Shown piece after piece: positions 40,482 through 51,104 of a stretch of DNA of 64,000 nucleotides (position 1 is its first letter; the number at the start of each line of letters is the position of its first letter). This DNA comes from UBA1723 sp045642085. GTDB lineage: Bacteria; Bacteroidota; Bacteroidia; Bacteroidales; Paludibacteraceae. Below the pieces are notes generated by a model. It did not search any database. It was not told the DNA's origin and saw only the letters and a list, made by a program, of their open reading frames with translations. A program made the position numbers and the translations under genes. The DNA lies in the NCBI GenBank assembly GCA_045642085.1, contig JAZUIF010000101.1, positions 25,166 to 89,165 of the forward strand, read 5' to 3'.

Positions 40482-42137
40482 ATGGCATCTATCCTTTCTA
40501 ATAATACTATTCCTGATTGGTTGGAAAAATGGGCGAATGAGACTCCTGACAAGGATTGCATCGTCTACTCTGATAGAGATTTCCGTCTTTCATGGAAAGA
40601 GACAGATACTCGTGTCAACAATATGGCCAAAGGTATGTTGGCTGTCGGCATCAAGCCAGGTCATCATGTAGGTATTTGGGCAACAAATGTTCCAGACTGG
40701 CTTATTGTGCTTTACGCTTGTGCTAAGATAGGTGCTATCGCAGTCACTGTCAACACTAACTACAAGCAGAACGAGCTTGAGTATCTTTGCTCTAATGCCG
40801 ACTTGAATGCGTTGTTTATCATCGACGGTACTTGGGAGTCTGACTTTGTGGATATGACTTACACAATGTTGCCTGAGCTTAAAACATCGCAGAGAGGCCA
40901 TCTAAACAATGAGAAATTGCCATTGTTGAAGACAGTGGTCTATATAGGTTCTGAGAAGCATCGTGGAATGTACAACACTCAGGAGTTGCTACTTCTTGGT
41001 GAAATGTCGGCAGACGATGAGTTGAAGGCTGCGCGTGCTAATGTCAATTGCCACGACGTTGTGAATATGCAGTATACTTCCGGAACAACAGGTTTTCCTA
41101 AGGGTGTAATGCTTACTCATCATAACATCACTAATAATGGATATGCCACAGGAATCCAGATGGAGTTCACTCAGAACGATAAACTTTGTACTTGTGTGCC
41201 TCTATTCCACTGTTTTGGAGTTGTGCTTGCCACAATGGCCTGCTTGACTCACGGTTCTACGATGGTAATGGTAGAGAAATTCGACCCATTGGTAGTGCTT
41301 GCGTCGATCCATAAAGAGCGTTGTACAATCCTTTACGGAGTGCCAACAATGTTCATCGCAGAGCTTAATCATCCAATGTTCAGTATGTTCGACTTGACAA
41401 GCCTACGTACAGGAATCATGGCTGGAGCTCTTTGTCCAGTAGAGTTGATGAAACGAGTGGAGAAGGAGATGTTCATGAAGATGACATCAGTATATGGTCT
41501 TACAGAGACTTCTCCAGGAATGTCTCATACAAATATTCGTGACCCATTCGAGAAGCGTTGCACTACAGTAGGTGTCGACTATCCAGAGGTAGAGGTGAAA
41601 GTGCTTAATCCAGAAACTGGAAAAGAGTGTGCTGTGGGCGAGCAGGGAGAGATGTGTTGCCGAGGCTACAACGTGATGAAGGGTTACTACAAGAATGAGG
41701 AGGCTACAAACGAGACAATCGACGCCAATGGATTCCTTCATTCTGGCGACTTGGGAATCAAGGACGAAGATGGTTACTACCGCATCACAGGTCGTATCAA
41801 AGATATGATTATTCGTGGAGGTGAGAATATCTATCCACGCGAGATAGAGGAGTACTTGTTGAGTATGCCTGGCATCAGAGATGTGCAGGTAGCTGGTATT
41901 CCAAGCAAGAAATATGGCGAGCAGGTCGGTGCTTTCATTATCAAGCACGACGGAGCCGACATAAAAGAGGAAGACGTAGTGGATTACTGTAAGGGTAAGA
42001 TCGCAAGATTCAAGATCCCTAAATACGTATTCTTCATCGACCAATTCCCACTAACAGGTTCAGGAAAGATCCAGAAGTTTAAGCTTGGTGGTATCGGACT
42101 TGAGATCTGTAAGGAGAAGGGAATAGAGGTTATCTAA
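40482..42137 (+). CDS. acyl-CoA synthetase (AMP-binding)
   Basis: 551 residues. ANL-family enzyme that activates a carboxylic acid via acyl-AMP to a CoA ester. P-loop YTSGTTGFPKGVMLTHHN, A5 SVYGLTETSPG, A7 HSGDLGIKDEDGYYRITGR, A8 RIKDMIIRGGENIYPREIEE and the A10 lysine in GSGKIQKFKL. Closest in pattern to medium/long-chain fatty acid ligases; substrate not fixed. Coupled to the XRE-cupin regulator. Confidence 0.9.
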   Translation: MASILSNNTIPDWLEKWANETPDKDCIVYSDRDFRLSWKETDTRVNNMAKGMLAVGIKPGHHVGIWATNVPDWLIVLYACAKIGAIAVTVNTNYKQNELEYLCSNADLNALFIIDGTWESDFVDMTYTMLPELKTSQRGHLNNEKLPLLKTVVYIGSEKHRGMYNTQELLLLGEMSADDELKAARANVNCHDVVNMQYTSGTTGFPKGVMLTHHNITNNGYATGIQMEFTQNDKLCTCVPLFHCFGVVLATMACLTHGSTMVMVEKFDPLVVLASIHKERCTILYGVPTMFIAELNHPMFSMFDLTSLRTGIMAGALCPVELMKRVEKEMFMKMTSVYGLTETSPGMSHTNIRDPFEKRCTTVGVDYPEVEVKVLNPETGKECAVGEQGEMCCRGYNVMKGYYKNEEATNETIDANGFLHSGDLGIKDEDGYYRITGRIKDMIIRGGENIYPREIEEYLLSMPGIRDVQVAGIPSKKYGEQVGAFIIKHDGADIKEEDVVDYCKGKIARFKIPKYVFFIDQFPLTGSGKIQKFKLGGIGLEICKEKGIEVI

Positions 42138-42164
42138 AATAGAATTTCTTATTCAACTTTTTGG

Positions 42165-42248
42165 CCGTGTATGGAGTGATTCATGCACGGTCTAATTTTG
42201 TCATCGTAGAGATGTCATATCGTGGAGACTATATCATGGTGTCTCTAC
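42165..42248 (+). terminator. terminator plus dispersed GTAGAGA-type hairpin
   Basis: CCGTGTATG (42165-42173) pairs with CATGCACGG (42182-42190), followed by TCTAATTTTG. Then a CGTAGAGATGTC...GTGTCTCTAC element at 42205-42248. Confidence 0.6.
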
Positions 42249-42327
42249 AAAACATTAATTCGGAATATATTTTTATTATATAATAAATTTTATATATATT
42301 TGGACATTAGGACTAATATAGCGAAAA

Positions 42328-43569
42328 ATGGGAAAATTTTTAATTTCAATTGCGACTGTTTTGTTATCGCTTTCATCATTTGCTCAGACACCAGCGGAGC
42401 AGACCGGTTTAGGTTTTGTATACGACGACTATTCTAAGACAGCGAAAGTATATAAAGTGTCTGGAAATAAGAGTGAAGTTGTTATTCCGTCGGTCGTAGT
42501 CAAAGATGGCAAAGAGTATACCGTAACGTCGATTGGTATGGCCTCATTTGAAATGAGCAAGGTCAAGAAAATAGTGCTTCCGTCGACAATAAAGAATATC
42601 GAGGAATCTGCATTTAACGGTTGCAGAAACCTACAGAGCATCAATTTGCCAAAAGATCTCACAGAGATTAAAGATTACACATTCCACGAGTGTGTCAGTC
42701 TTGCGACAATCTCTATCCCAAATACAGTGACAGCTATTGGAGAAGAGGCTTTCTCAGGTTGTGAAAAGTTGCAGAATATAATCTTATCCAACGCTGTGAA
42801 ATCAATCGGGAAAAGAGCATTTGCGGCTTGTTCTGGTTTTACCAAGATCACAATACCAGAAAGCGTAAGTGTCATCCCTGCAAGTGCATTTGCGGGATGT
42901 TTCCATGTCATGACAATCACTATCCCAAAATCAGTGACAAAGATTCATGAATCAGCTTTCTATAATTGTCAGTCACTTCAGGGATTTAGTGTAGACAAGG
43001 CAAATCTTGACTATACTTCAAAAGATGGTGTGCTATACGATAAGAAACTAAGCAAACTTGTCGCATTTCCTGGTCAGAAGCAATCCATAACAATTCCAGC
43101 ATCTGTCACAGTAATTGGTGACTATGCTTTTGGATGTTGTCAGGGGTTAACCAAAATCATGATACCAGACAATGTCAAGAAAATTGGTAGAGGTGCATTT
43201 GTCAACTGCAGTAATCTATACACAGTGATGCTGCCAAATAATATTACTGAGATCCAATCAGCTACATTCTATAACTGCGAAAGTATCGAGAACATAGTGA
43301 TTCCGGCATCAGTAGAGACATTGGAGGCAACTGCTTTTTATGGATGCACAAAACTTGGTGTAATCAGAATTCCGGATGGGGCGTTGAAAACAATAGAGAA
43401 AAATGTTTTCATGAACTGTGAAAGTTTGACGTCTATCAGAATTCCACAGAATGTAACTAAGTGTGACGATATGTTTGAGAACTGTATCAGTTTGAAAAAG
43501 ATAAACGCTCCAACAGGATTGCAAATCATAGAGAATAATGGTTACGACAGAACAGTCGTCTACTATTAA
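42328..43569 (+). CDS. BspA-type leucine-rich repeat surface protein
   Basis: 413 residues with a signal peptide (ISIATVLLSLSSFAQ). At least ten LRR_5 (BspA/Treponema) repeats of about 23 residues follow, of the form AF-x-GC-x-x-L-x-x-I-x-IP-x-x-V-x-x-I. A flat break at DYTSKDGVLYDKKLSKLVAFPGQ is typical of the family. No T9SS sorting domain or anchor is visible. Such proteins bind host or other surface ligands. Terminator at 43601. Confidence 0.9.
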   Translation: MGKFLISIATVLLSLSSFAQTPAEQTGLGFVYDDYSKTAKVYKVSGNKSEVVIPSVVVKDGKEYTVTSIGMASFEMSKVKKIVLPSTIKNIEESAFNGCRNLQSINLPKDLTEIKDYTFHECVSLATISIPNTVTAIGEEAFSGCEKLQNIILSNAVKSIGKRAFAACSGFTKITIPESVSVIPASAFAGCFHVMTITIPKSVTKIHESAFYNCQSLQGFSVDKANLDYTSKDGVLYDKKLSKLVAFPGQKQSITIPASVTVIGDYAFGCCQGLTKIMIPDNVKKIGRGAFVNCSNLYTVMLPNNITEIQSATFYNCESIENIVIPASVETLEATAFYGCTKLGVIRIPDGALKTIEKNVFMNCESLTSIRIPQNVTKCDDMFENCISLKKINAPTGLQIIENNGYDRTVVYY

Positions 43570-43600
43570 TCTGAGCTTGTAATATTTACATTATATCAAA

Positions 43601-43673
43601 AAGGGAAGATCGTCGGTCTTCCCTTTTTTCGTGTTTACAAACAAAAAGAGACGCCACATTGTGACGTCTCTAC
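43601..43673 (+). terminator. terminator and GTAGAGACG-type hairpin
   Basis: AAGGGAAGA (43601-43609) pairs with TCTTCCCTT (43617-43625), then Ts. An AGAGACGCCACATTGTGACG element with TCTCTAC follows at 43647-43672, between convergent genes. Confidence 0.75.
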
Positions 43674-43694
43674 AATGTATATTACAGAATTAAA

Positions 43695-46600
43695 TTACTT
43701 CTTATTCTGCTCAATCCACTTTCTAGCATTAACGAATGCCTCGATCCATGGAGTAACCTCATCAGTTGACTTTCTGTTCAATGGGTAGTGTGCCCACTGC
43801 CATGGGAAGATCGCACGCTCCAAGTGTGGCATCATTGCCAAGTGGCGTCCGTCTGCAGATGCGATAGCTGCTGTAGCGTACTTAGATCCGTTAGGGTTTG
43901 CTGGATAACCGTCGTATACATACTTACCTACGATCTTGTACTCGCTCTCTGCGTATGGAAGGTCGAACTTTCCTTCTCCGTGAGCCACCCAGATTCCTAG
44001 GTTAGATCCAGAAAGTGACTTGAACATCACTGACTCATTCTGAGGAATAGTCAACGCTACGAATGATGACTCAAACTTGTGAGAGTCGTTGTGAAGCATA
44101 CGTGGCTTCTGCTCGTGGTTAGGATAAACAAGTCCTAGCTCAACCATTAGCTGACATCCGTTGCAGACTCCTAGTGAAAGTGTGTCAGGACGTGCGTAAT
44201 AACGGTCTAGAGCTGCCTTTGCCTTCTCGTTGTATAGGAATCCTCCTGCCCAACCCTTAGCTGAACCAAGGACGTCTGAGTTAGAGAATCCACCACAGAA
44301 GACGATCAAGTTGACATCATCCAATGTCTCGCGGCCTGAAGCCAAGTCTGTCATGTGGACATCCTTAACGTCGAATCCTGCCAAATACATTGAGTATGCC
44401 ATCTCACGGTCTCCGTTTGTTCCCTTCTCACGGATGATAGCAGCCTTGATTCCTGATGGAGCTGTACGGTCGGCTGTGATGCCAAGCTTAGAAAGCTTAC
44501 CAGAGAAGTCAGCATTGAACTTGAATCTCAATGGCTGGTTCTTGTAGTTCTCGTAACGCTTCTTAGCGCAGATCTCTCCACTCTGTCTTCTATCCAATAG
44601 GTAAGACGACTTGAACCAAACGTCGCGAAGCTGATCGATCTGGAAGTCGTGCTTGAACTTATCCTTAGCTACTCTTACGACTCTGTCCTCCATTGGAGTT
44701 GCGATCTTGGCGAAACCAACACCTGCCTCCTTCATCATCTTCTCTGCCAAAGCACAGTCTGAAACCTGTACCAAAACACCTGGGTTCTCAGCGAACAATA
44801 CCTTCATCACGTCGTCGCCAACGCCATTCAAGTCGACGTTCAAACCACCCTCTGAGTTAGCGAAACACATCTCAAGAAGTGCAGTCAACATACCACCTTC
44901 TGAAATATCGTGTCCGGCAAGTACGATACCTGCCTTTAGCATCTCCTGAACTGTGTTGAATGCGTCCATGAAGTACTCAGTGTCTGTAACACATGGAACC
45001 TCTGTTCCGACCTTGTTCAATGATGCGAACAATGCCGAACCACCAAGCTTCAACTCGTCGAATGAGAAGTCGATGTAGTAGATTGCTGAACCTGGTACGT
45101 TAGCAACAACTGGAGTAACGATTCCCTTAACATCAGAAACCTCTGCACCAGCTGAGATGATCACTGTACCTGGAGAATATACTTTCTCATTGCCATACTT
45201 CTGTGTCATTGACAACGAGTCTTTTCCTGTAGGGATATTGATACCTAGTGAACAAGCGAAATCACTTGCTGCGTTGACTGCCTTATACAATCTTGCATCC
45301 TCACCAGGATTCTTACATGGCCACATCCAGTTAGCCGACAACGATACGCTATCCAATCCTTCTGCAAGTGGAGCGAATACGATGTTTGTCAATGCCTCTG
45401 CGATTGCAAGCACTGAACCAGCCTCTGGATCAGCAAGAGCTGCGATAGGAGCATGTCCGATAGACGTTGCGATACCAGACTTTCCTCTGTAATCCAACGC
45501 AACAGCTCCAAGGTCAGCCAATGGCAACTGCACCTCACCACATGTCTGCTGACGTGCTACCTTACCTGTTACGGAACGGTCAACCTTGTTTGTCAACCAG
45601 TCCTTACATGCTACGCTCTCAAGCTGAAGTACATTGTTGATATACTCGTCTACCTTGCTTACGTTGATTGTAGCGTCTGTATAGTGCTCTTCTACTGAAT
45701 TATCTGTGATGACTGTGCGTGGAGGATTACCGATCATATCCTTCATCTCCAAGTCGATTGGTGTCTCACCGTTCTTCTTCTCGAATACGAATCTGTTGTC
45801 TCCTGTTGTCTCACCAACTACATACATTGGTGCACGCTCACGGTCTGCGATCTTCTTGATTAGGTCGATGTCCTTCTCGTGAACAAGAAGTCCCATACGC
45901 TCCTGGCTCTCGTTACCGATGATCTCCTTAGCTGAAAGAGTAACGTCGCCAACTGGAAGTGCATCCATATCGATCTTACCACCTGTCTCCTCAACAAGCT
46001 CAGACAAACAGTTCAAGTGTCCACCTGCACCGTGGTCGTGGATTGAAACGATTGGGTTAGAGTCGCTCTCAGCAAGTGTTCTGATGACGTTGGATACACG
46101 CTTCTGCATCTCTGCATTTGCACGCTGTACGGCGTTAAGCTCGATTGCGTTTGAGTACTGACCTGTCTCAACTGATGAAACGGCACCACCACCCATACCG
46201 ATGCGGTAGTTGTCTCCTCCCATCACTACAACCTTCTCTCCTGGCTCTGCGTGTCCCTTCTGTGCGTCTTTCATCTTTGCGAATCCGACACCTCCGGCAA
46301 GCATGATCACCTTATCGAAAGCGAACTTCTTGTTGTTCTCCTGGTGCTCGAATGTCATCAATGAACCACAGATTAGTGGCTGTCCAAACTTGTTACCGAA
46401 GTCGCTGGCACCGTTGGAAGCCTTGATCAAAATCTGCTCTGGAGTCTGGTACAACCAGTTTCTCTCCTGCATTGCCTGCTCCCATGATCTTCCACTTTCA
46501 GTACGTGGGTATGATGTCATGTAGACAGCTGTTCCGGCGATTGGCAAAGATGCCTTACCACCTCCTAGACGGTCACGGATCTCACCACCTGAACCAGTGG

Positions 46601-47384
46601 CAGCACCGTTGAATGGCTCAACTGTTGTAGGGAAGTTGTGTGTCTCAGCCTTCAATGAGATGACAGACTGCATCTTCTTCACCTCGAAATAGTCTGGCTT
46701 GTCGCCTGACTTTGGTGCGAACTGCTCGATCTCAGGACCAGCGTTGAATGCAACGTTATCCTTGTATGCTGAAACCAACTTGTTAGGGTTAGTCTCTGAT
46801 GTCTTCTTGATCATAGCGAAAAGTGAGCTCTCCATCTCCTTACCGTCGATGATGAACTTTCCGCCGAATATCTTATGACGGCAGTGCTCTGAATTCACCT
46901 GTGAGAATCCGAACACCTCACTGTCTGTAAGCTTTCTTCCGATCTTTGCACTTACGCTCTTCAAATACTCGATCTCCTGTGGGTTAAGTGCAAGACCCTC
47001 CTGCTTGTTGTATTCTTCAATATCGTCGATGTAGACAATTGGATCTGGAGTCTTTGAGATAGTGAAGATATCCTGGTTCAAACCGTTGTAGATACGCTGT
47101 AGCATTGGGTCATGCTCTGCGTTCTCGCCTGAAGCCACGAAGTATTCCTCGATTCTCTCAATGCCCTTGATACCCATGTTCTGAGTGATCTCCACTGCAT
47201 TTGTACTCCAAGGTGTGATCATCTCGCGACGTGGACCAACGAACCATCCGTTGATGCTATCACACTCCATGTATTTGGCACCGCTAAATGCCCAAGTGAG
47301 TTTCTTTATATCTTCCTCACCCAATTTCGACGAAACACCGACTGCGATTAAGCCGGCATCCTCTTTTTTGAAAAATAATATCAT
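43695..47384 (-). CDS. purL: phosphoribosylformylglycinamidine synthase (large, single-chain)
   Basis: 1229 residues, the single-chain PurL type. It converts FGAR and glutamine to FGAM in purine synthesis. Visible: N-terminal PurS-like domain, FSQVNSEHCRHKIFGGKF, two AIRS-type domains (ETHNFPTTVEPFNGAATGSGG; AGHDISEGGMLTAL) and the class I glutamine amidotransferase at the C-terminus (LGVCNGCQLMVELG with nucleophile Cys, HGEGKFD). Last gene of a minus-strand run with mtaD and cvfB. One of two purine genes here, with guaA at the left end. Confidence 0.97.
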   Translation of the reverse strand: MILFFKKEDAGLIAVGVSSKLGEEDIKKLTWAFSGAKYMECDSINGWFVGPRREMITPWSTNAVEITQNMGIKGIERIEEYFVASGENAEHDPMLQRIYNGLNQDIFTISKTPDPIVYIDDIEEYNKQEGLALNPQEIEYLKSVSAKIGRKLTDSEVFGFSQVNSEHCRHKIFGGKFIIDGKEMESSLFAMIKKTSETNPNKLVSAYKDNVAFNAGPEIEQFAPKSGDKPDYFEVKKMQSVISLKAETHNFPTTVEPFNGAATGSGGEIRDRLGGGKASLPIAGTAVYMTSYPRTESGRSWEQAMQERNWLYQTPEQILIKASNGASDFGNKFGQPLICGSLMTFEHQENNKKFAFDKVIMLAGGVGFAKMKDAQKGHAEPGEKVVVMGGDNYRIGMGGGAVSSVETGQYSNAIELNAVQRANAEMQKRVSNVIRTLAESDSNPIVSIHDHGAGGHLNCLSELVEETGGKIDMDALPVGDVTLSAKEIIGNESQERMGLLVHEKDIDLIKKIADRERAPMYVVGETTGDNRFVFEKKNGETPIDLEMKDMIGNPPRTVITDNSVEEHYTDATINVSKVDEYINNVLQLESVACKDWLTNKVDRSVTGKVARQQTCGEVQLPLADLGAVALDYRGKSGIATSIGHAPIAALADPEAGSVLAIAEALTNIVFAPLAEGLDSVSLSANWMWPCKNPGEDARLYKAVNAASDFACSLGINIPTGKDSLSMTQKYGNEKVYSPGTVIISAGAEVSDVKGIVTPVVANVPGSAIYYIDFSFDELKLGGSALFASLNKVGTEVPCVTDTEYFMDAFNTVQEMLKAGIVLAGHDISEGGMLTALLEMCFANSEGGLNVDLNGVGDDVMKVLFAENPGVLVQVSDCALAEKMMKEAGVGFAKIATPMEDRVVRVAKDKFKHDFQIDQLRDVWFKSSYLLDRRQSGEICAKKRYENYKNQPLRFKFNADFSGKLSKLGITADRTAPSGIKAAIIREKGTNGDREMAYSMYLAGFDVKDVHMTDLASGRETLDDVNLIVFCGGFSNSDVLGSAKGWAGGFLYNEKAKAALDRYYARPDTLSLGVCNGCQLMVELGLVYPNHEQKPRMLHNDSHKFESSFVALTIPQNESVMFKSLSGSNLGIWVAHGEGKFDLPYAESEYKIVGKYVYDGYPANPNGSKYATAAIASADGRHLAMMPHLERAIFPWQWAHYPLNRKSTDEVTPWIEAFVNARKWIEQNKK

Positions 47385-47421
47385 ATTGTGTTGAAATATT
47401 TTTGTCTTATTTCTTCAAGTC

Positions 47422-48669
47422 TTATTTTTTCATGGCTTTGAATCTTGCACATACTCTGTGTGTCTCCTCAATGATCTTGTCCTCGCCTGGCACAACACCC
47501 GACTGCATCAATACGCGTCCGTTACAGATCACTGTGTCGATACATCTGCTGTCTGCTGAGTAGACAAGGTTGGAGATCAAATTGTAGTCTGGCACAAGTC
47601 TCTCGTTGCTCATGTCGACAAGAACAGCATCTGCTAGCTTACCCTCTGCGATTACTCCAGCGTCGATGCCGAATGCCTCTGCTCCGGCTCTTGTCGCCAT
47701 ATCGAATACATAATCAGCTGGTGCCGACTCTGCATCCTCAGTAAGTTTTGCAAGCAATGCGAAGAACTTCATCTCCTGAAGCATGTCAAGATTATTGTTC
47801 GACGATACACCATCTGTACCAAGCACTACTCTTGAACCGCGTGAACGGTGCTGAGTAGTGTGAAAGGCTCCGCTCGAAAGCTTCATGTTTGAAGTCGGAT
47901 TCGACACAATCACACACTGACGCTTTGCAAGAATATCCGCATCGCTGTCTGATGTGTGGACAACGTGAGCCAACGCTGTCTTATCTGTCAAAACACCTAG
48001 ACTGTCAAGCCATTCAACTGGCGACATTCCATTGTGCTCTGCCTTACAATCCTCAACCTCTTTTGCTGTCTCCGACAAATGTGTGTGGATCATCACACCT
48101 GCTTTGTCTGCCTCTCTTACACATCTCTCAAACAACTCTTTCGATACTGTGTATGGTGCGTGTGGAGCAACTGCCATCTTCACCAATTCTGTGCTTTTAT
48201 ATGAATGTAGGAGTGCGAATCTTCCGTTGATCGACTCTTCTCCCATTCTGTCCATCAAAGAGATTCCAATCTGTGCACGAACACCCATCTCCTCACAAGC
48301 TTTCATGCTCTCCTCAACCATTCCGTACATATCGTTGAAGAAGACTGTTCCGGATTTGATCATCTCCAATAGAGCAAGCTTTGTGCCGACATAGATGTCT
48401 TCCTCCACCATCTTATCCTCAACTGGCCAGATATGCTCGTTTAGCCAAGTGAACAATGGAAGGTCGTCTGCGTAACTACGAAGCAATGTCATCGCTGCAT
48501 GGCAATGTCCATTGTAGAACGGAGGAATTATAGCAAAACCTTTGCCGTCAATCTCCTGGTCTGCACTCTCTGTAATGTTTGGGGCAATTCTGCTGAAACG
48601 ATTGCCTTTGATCAAAACATCGGTGATTTTGCCATTAAGCAACACACCTTTAATCAGTATACTACTCAT
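47422..48669 (-). CDS. mtaD: 5-methylthioadenosine / S-adenosylhomocysteine deaminase
   Basis: 415 residues, amidohydrolase of the ATZ/TRZ type. Metal ligands: NGHCHAAM, HTHLSET, HVVHTSD and the catalytic Asp in LGTDGVSSNNNLD. Deaminates MTA or SAH to the inosine derivative, a purine and methyl-cycle salvage step that suits its place before purL. Other aminohydrolase substrates (for example guanine or deoxyadenosine derivatives) cannot be excluded. Confidence 0.82.
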   Translation of the reverse strand: MSSILIKGVLLNGKITDVLIKGNRFSRIAPNITESADQEIDGKGFAIIPPFYNGHCHAAMTLLRSYADDLPLFTWLNEHIWPVEDKMVEEDIYVGTKLALLEMIKSGTVFFNDMYGMVEESMKACEEMGVRAQIGISLMDRMGEESINGRFALLHSYKSTELVKMAVAPHAPYTVSKELFERCVREADKAGVMIHTHLSETAKEVEDCKAEHNGMSPVEWLDSLGVLTDKTALAHVVHTSDSDADILAKRQCVIVSNPTSNMKLSSGAFHTTQHRSRGSRVVLGTDGVSSNNNLDMLQEMKFFALLAKLTEDAESAPADYVFDMATRAGAEAFGIDAGVIAEGKLADAVLVDMSNERLVPDYNLISNLVYSADSRCIDTVICNGRVLMQSGVVPGEDKIIEETHRVCARFKAMKK

Positions 48670-48692
48670 AACCTTTCCCTCCTAATTTTTAG

Positions 48693-49526
48693 TTACACAA
48701 GACAGATGTAATCTTCGTGGATCTCGATCAGACGCTGTTTGAACAACACTCCGATGGATTTCTTGAAACTCTTCTTGCTGCATCCGAACATGTCGGCGAT
48801 CAACTCCGCATCCGACTTGTCGCATACGTTCAATCTTCCGCCGTTCTTATGCAATTCTTCCATGATTATATCCGACAACTCGTCAGTCACTTTTATTCCA
48901 AGCGGCTGCATTGAGATGTCAATTTTTCCGTCTTCACGGACATTTTTTACATAGCCTGTATAAAGTGCTCCGACTTCAATCTCCTGGAAGATCTCACTCT
49001 GGTAGATCATTCCCCAGTGAGCGTTGTTGACAATCACTTTATAGCCGCGCTCATGACGTGAGGCGATCAAAATATCAACCTCGTCGTTGACTTCGTATTT
49101 CGCAGGAGATACATTAAGATACTGCTCTATTCTGCTTGTAGCGATGACCTGACGAGTCACCAAATCATAGTAGACATAGACCAAGTAACGTTTGTCGACC
49201 TGCATACGCATTGTCATCTCACGTGATGGAAGGAACAAAGGACGGGATAATCCCCAATCAAGCAATGCTCCTGCTTTTGATATTTCATCTACGAATAGAT
49301 AACCGAATTCGCCAGGCATCACGTATGGCATCATCGTTGTCGGAACCATCTCACGCTTGGCATTCATGAAGATGAACACCTCCACCTGATCGCCGACCTC
49401 CGCGCCGTCTGGTAATTCCAGCTTGCGCATAAAAAGAGTATCACCGTCGACCATATCTTTGATGATATAGCCGTCGGCTCTTACCTCTGAAACTTCTAGT
49501 ATGTTTTTTTTACCTACTTCTAACAT
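48693..49526 (-). CDS. cvfB: CvfB-like S1 RNA-binding protein
   Basis: 277 residues. Two N-terminal OB-like modules, an S1 domain with VGALYTGYVKNVREDGKIDISMQ, then a C-terminal winged helix (DAELIADMFGCSKKSFKKSIGVLFKQ). Matches CvfB/YitL family architecture and length. Binds RNA; cellular role not established. First gene of the run with mtaD and purL. Confidence 0.88.
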   Translation of the reverse strand: MLEVGKKNILEVSEVRADGYIIKDMVDGDTLFMRKLELPDGAEVGDQVEVFIFMNAKREMVPTTMMPYVMPGEFGYLFVDEISKAGALLDWGLSRPLFLPSREMTMRMQVDKRYLVYVYYDLVTRQVIATSRIEQYLNVSPAKYEVNDEVDILIASRHERGYKVIVNNAHWGMIYQSEIFQEIEVGALYTGYVKNVREDGKIDISMQPLGIKVTDELSDIIMEELHKNGGRLNVCDKSDAELIADMFGCSKKSFKKSIGVLFKQRLIEIHEDYICLV

Positions 49527-49575
49527 ATATGCGATTTGTTTGGGTAGGTATGAATGCTACCCACGCAAAATTCTA

Positions 49576-50439
49576 TTATTTTGTTGTGCTTTCCTTCAAG
49601 AACTCTCTACACTTGTCTTTTACTACCTTTGTGTACTCTGGAGTAGGGAATTCGTTTACTCCATCAACCTCTGTGTAGTCGGCCAACTCTCCAAGCTGTG
49701 ACGACAACTGCTTTGAGTGAAGAAGTTCTGCAGACTGATTGTCGGCAGTTCCATGGAAAATCAAACATTTAGTCTTATTCTCTAGGTTCTTCTCAAGCTC
49801 GTTCAAGTTCAAAGCTGAATTTGTAGAGATTGAGATCACTCCCTTGATACCGTCTTTTGAAAAATTCTCAGCACCTGACACATAAGTATACATGTAAGAT
49901 GTAGTTAATGCAGCACCTGAAGCATTTCCAGCCAAGATGATATTTGTTGTATCGATACCATACTTGTCTGCCTTTGTCTTCATTGTCTTTAATGCGTCAT
50001 TCACGTCACTCAATGCAGTACGGAATGTCTTCATTGTTTTGTCGTTGTTGCGGTCAGCCTTGATGTTTGAGCATTTAGGAATACAAACCTTATATCCTAG
50101 ATCTACAAAGATACGTGGCCACTCAAATGAAGGCATGTCTTTCACCTCACCCTCGATGAATACGACAACTGGCATCTTCTCGTTCTCTTTCTTCTCAGGT
50201 CCGTAAATCGACATTGTACGGAACTGGTCAAGCACGTCGCAATCGATACAAATAGCATAAGACAATTTGTCGACATAACATTCGGCGCTTACTCCTTCTA
50301 CTGGTACGAATTCAGTAGGTGTTGAGACAGTAATAGAATCTGCAGTGCCTGCTGGAGCTTCGGCTTCTTTATTTGAGTTGGCACAGCAGCACATCAATGC
50401 TGAAAGTGCCAAAACTGAGATATAATTAATGATCTTCAT
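49576..50439 (-). CDS. alpha/beta-hydrolase-like lipoprotein
   Basis: 287 residues. Lipobox LMCC (Cys17 or 18) followed by a Ser/Thr/Ala-rich linker. The core looks like an alpha/beta hydrolase with nucleophile elbow GNASGAA and a late histidine not clearly placed; the C-terminal LIFHGTADNQSAEL resembles the acid region of esterases. Substrate unknown. Gap to DJ-1 at 50440-50560 shows no further feature. Confidence 0.68.
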   Translation of the reverse strand: MKIINYISVLALSALMCCCANSNKEAEAPAGTADSITVSTPTEFVPVEGVSAECYVDKLSYAICIDCDVLDQFRTMSIYGPEKKENEKMPVVVFIEGEVKDMPSFEWPRIFVDLGYKVCIPKCSNIKADRNNDKTMKTFRTALSDVNDALKTMKTKADKYGIDTTNIILAGNASGAALTTSYMYTYVSGAENFSKDGIKGVISISTNSALNLNELEKNLENKTKCLIFHGTADNQSAELLHSKQLSSQLGELADYTEVDGVNEFPTPEYTKVVKDKCREFLKESTTK

Positions 50440-50560
50440 GTTATTTTAGTTTAGTAATTTGCAGTTAAATATATGAATATTTTAAGACTAACTTGCTTAG
50501 ATAGGCAAAAAACTTCATAAAAGTTAAAAAATCCTTTATATTATTCCTTTTTTGCAATAT

Positions 50561-51103
50561 TTATGATACGATTGCCTTGGCTACCTCTTTTGAAGCATCC
50601 TTACCGAACAATGCCTCTACCATTGCCAATGCGAATGCTTTTGCTGTACCTGCGCTTCTTCCTGTGACGAAGTTGCCTGAGATCTCGTATGGAGCTCCAG
50701 TTGCCACTGCACCTTTAAGATACTGCTCGTATCCTGGATAACATGTGGCTGCTTTGCCGTCAAGCAAACCAAGAGATCCGTAGATCATTGGTGCTGCGCA
50801 AATAGCTGCCAACCATTTTTTCTCATCGTTGGCTTTTTTTACCAATTCGATCAATTCTGCATGCTCCAATAATGTCTTGTGTCCTGGACCACCAGGCAAG
50901 AACAACATGTCGGCATCGCTATAATCGTTGTTGGCGAATAGGCTGTCGGCAATCACAGTGACGTTGTGTGATCCTGTGACTTCCTTCTTTCCTGTAACGC
51001 TGACTTTCTCCACTGTCGCACCTGCTCTGATTAGTAGGTCGATAGGGTAGATGGCTTCAGTCTCTTCGAAACCGTCTGCCAAGAAAACATATACTTTTTT
51101 CAT
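50561..51103 (-). CDS. DJ-1/PfpI family protein (YajL-like)
   Basis: 180 residues. DJ-1 core with the acid GFEETEA, LPGGPGHKTL and nucleophile elbow AAICAAPMIYGSLGLL (redox-active Cys). It has been linked to protection against dicarbonyls and oxidation of proteins; the exact reaction is debated. Starts two bases after the tonB stop, so it belongs to that transcript. Confidence 0.92.
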   Translation of the reverse strand: MKKVYVFLADGFEETEAIYPIDLLIRAGATVEKVSVTGKKEVTGSHNVTVIADSLFANNDYSDADMLFLPGGPGHKTLLEHAELIELVKKANDEKKWLAAICAAPMIYGSLGLLDGKAATCYPGYEQYLKGAVATGAPYEISGNFVTGRSAGTAKAFALAMVEALFGKDASKEVAKAIVS

Positions 51104-51104
51104 T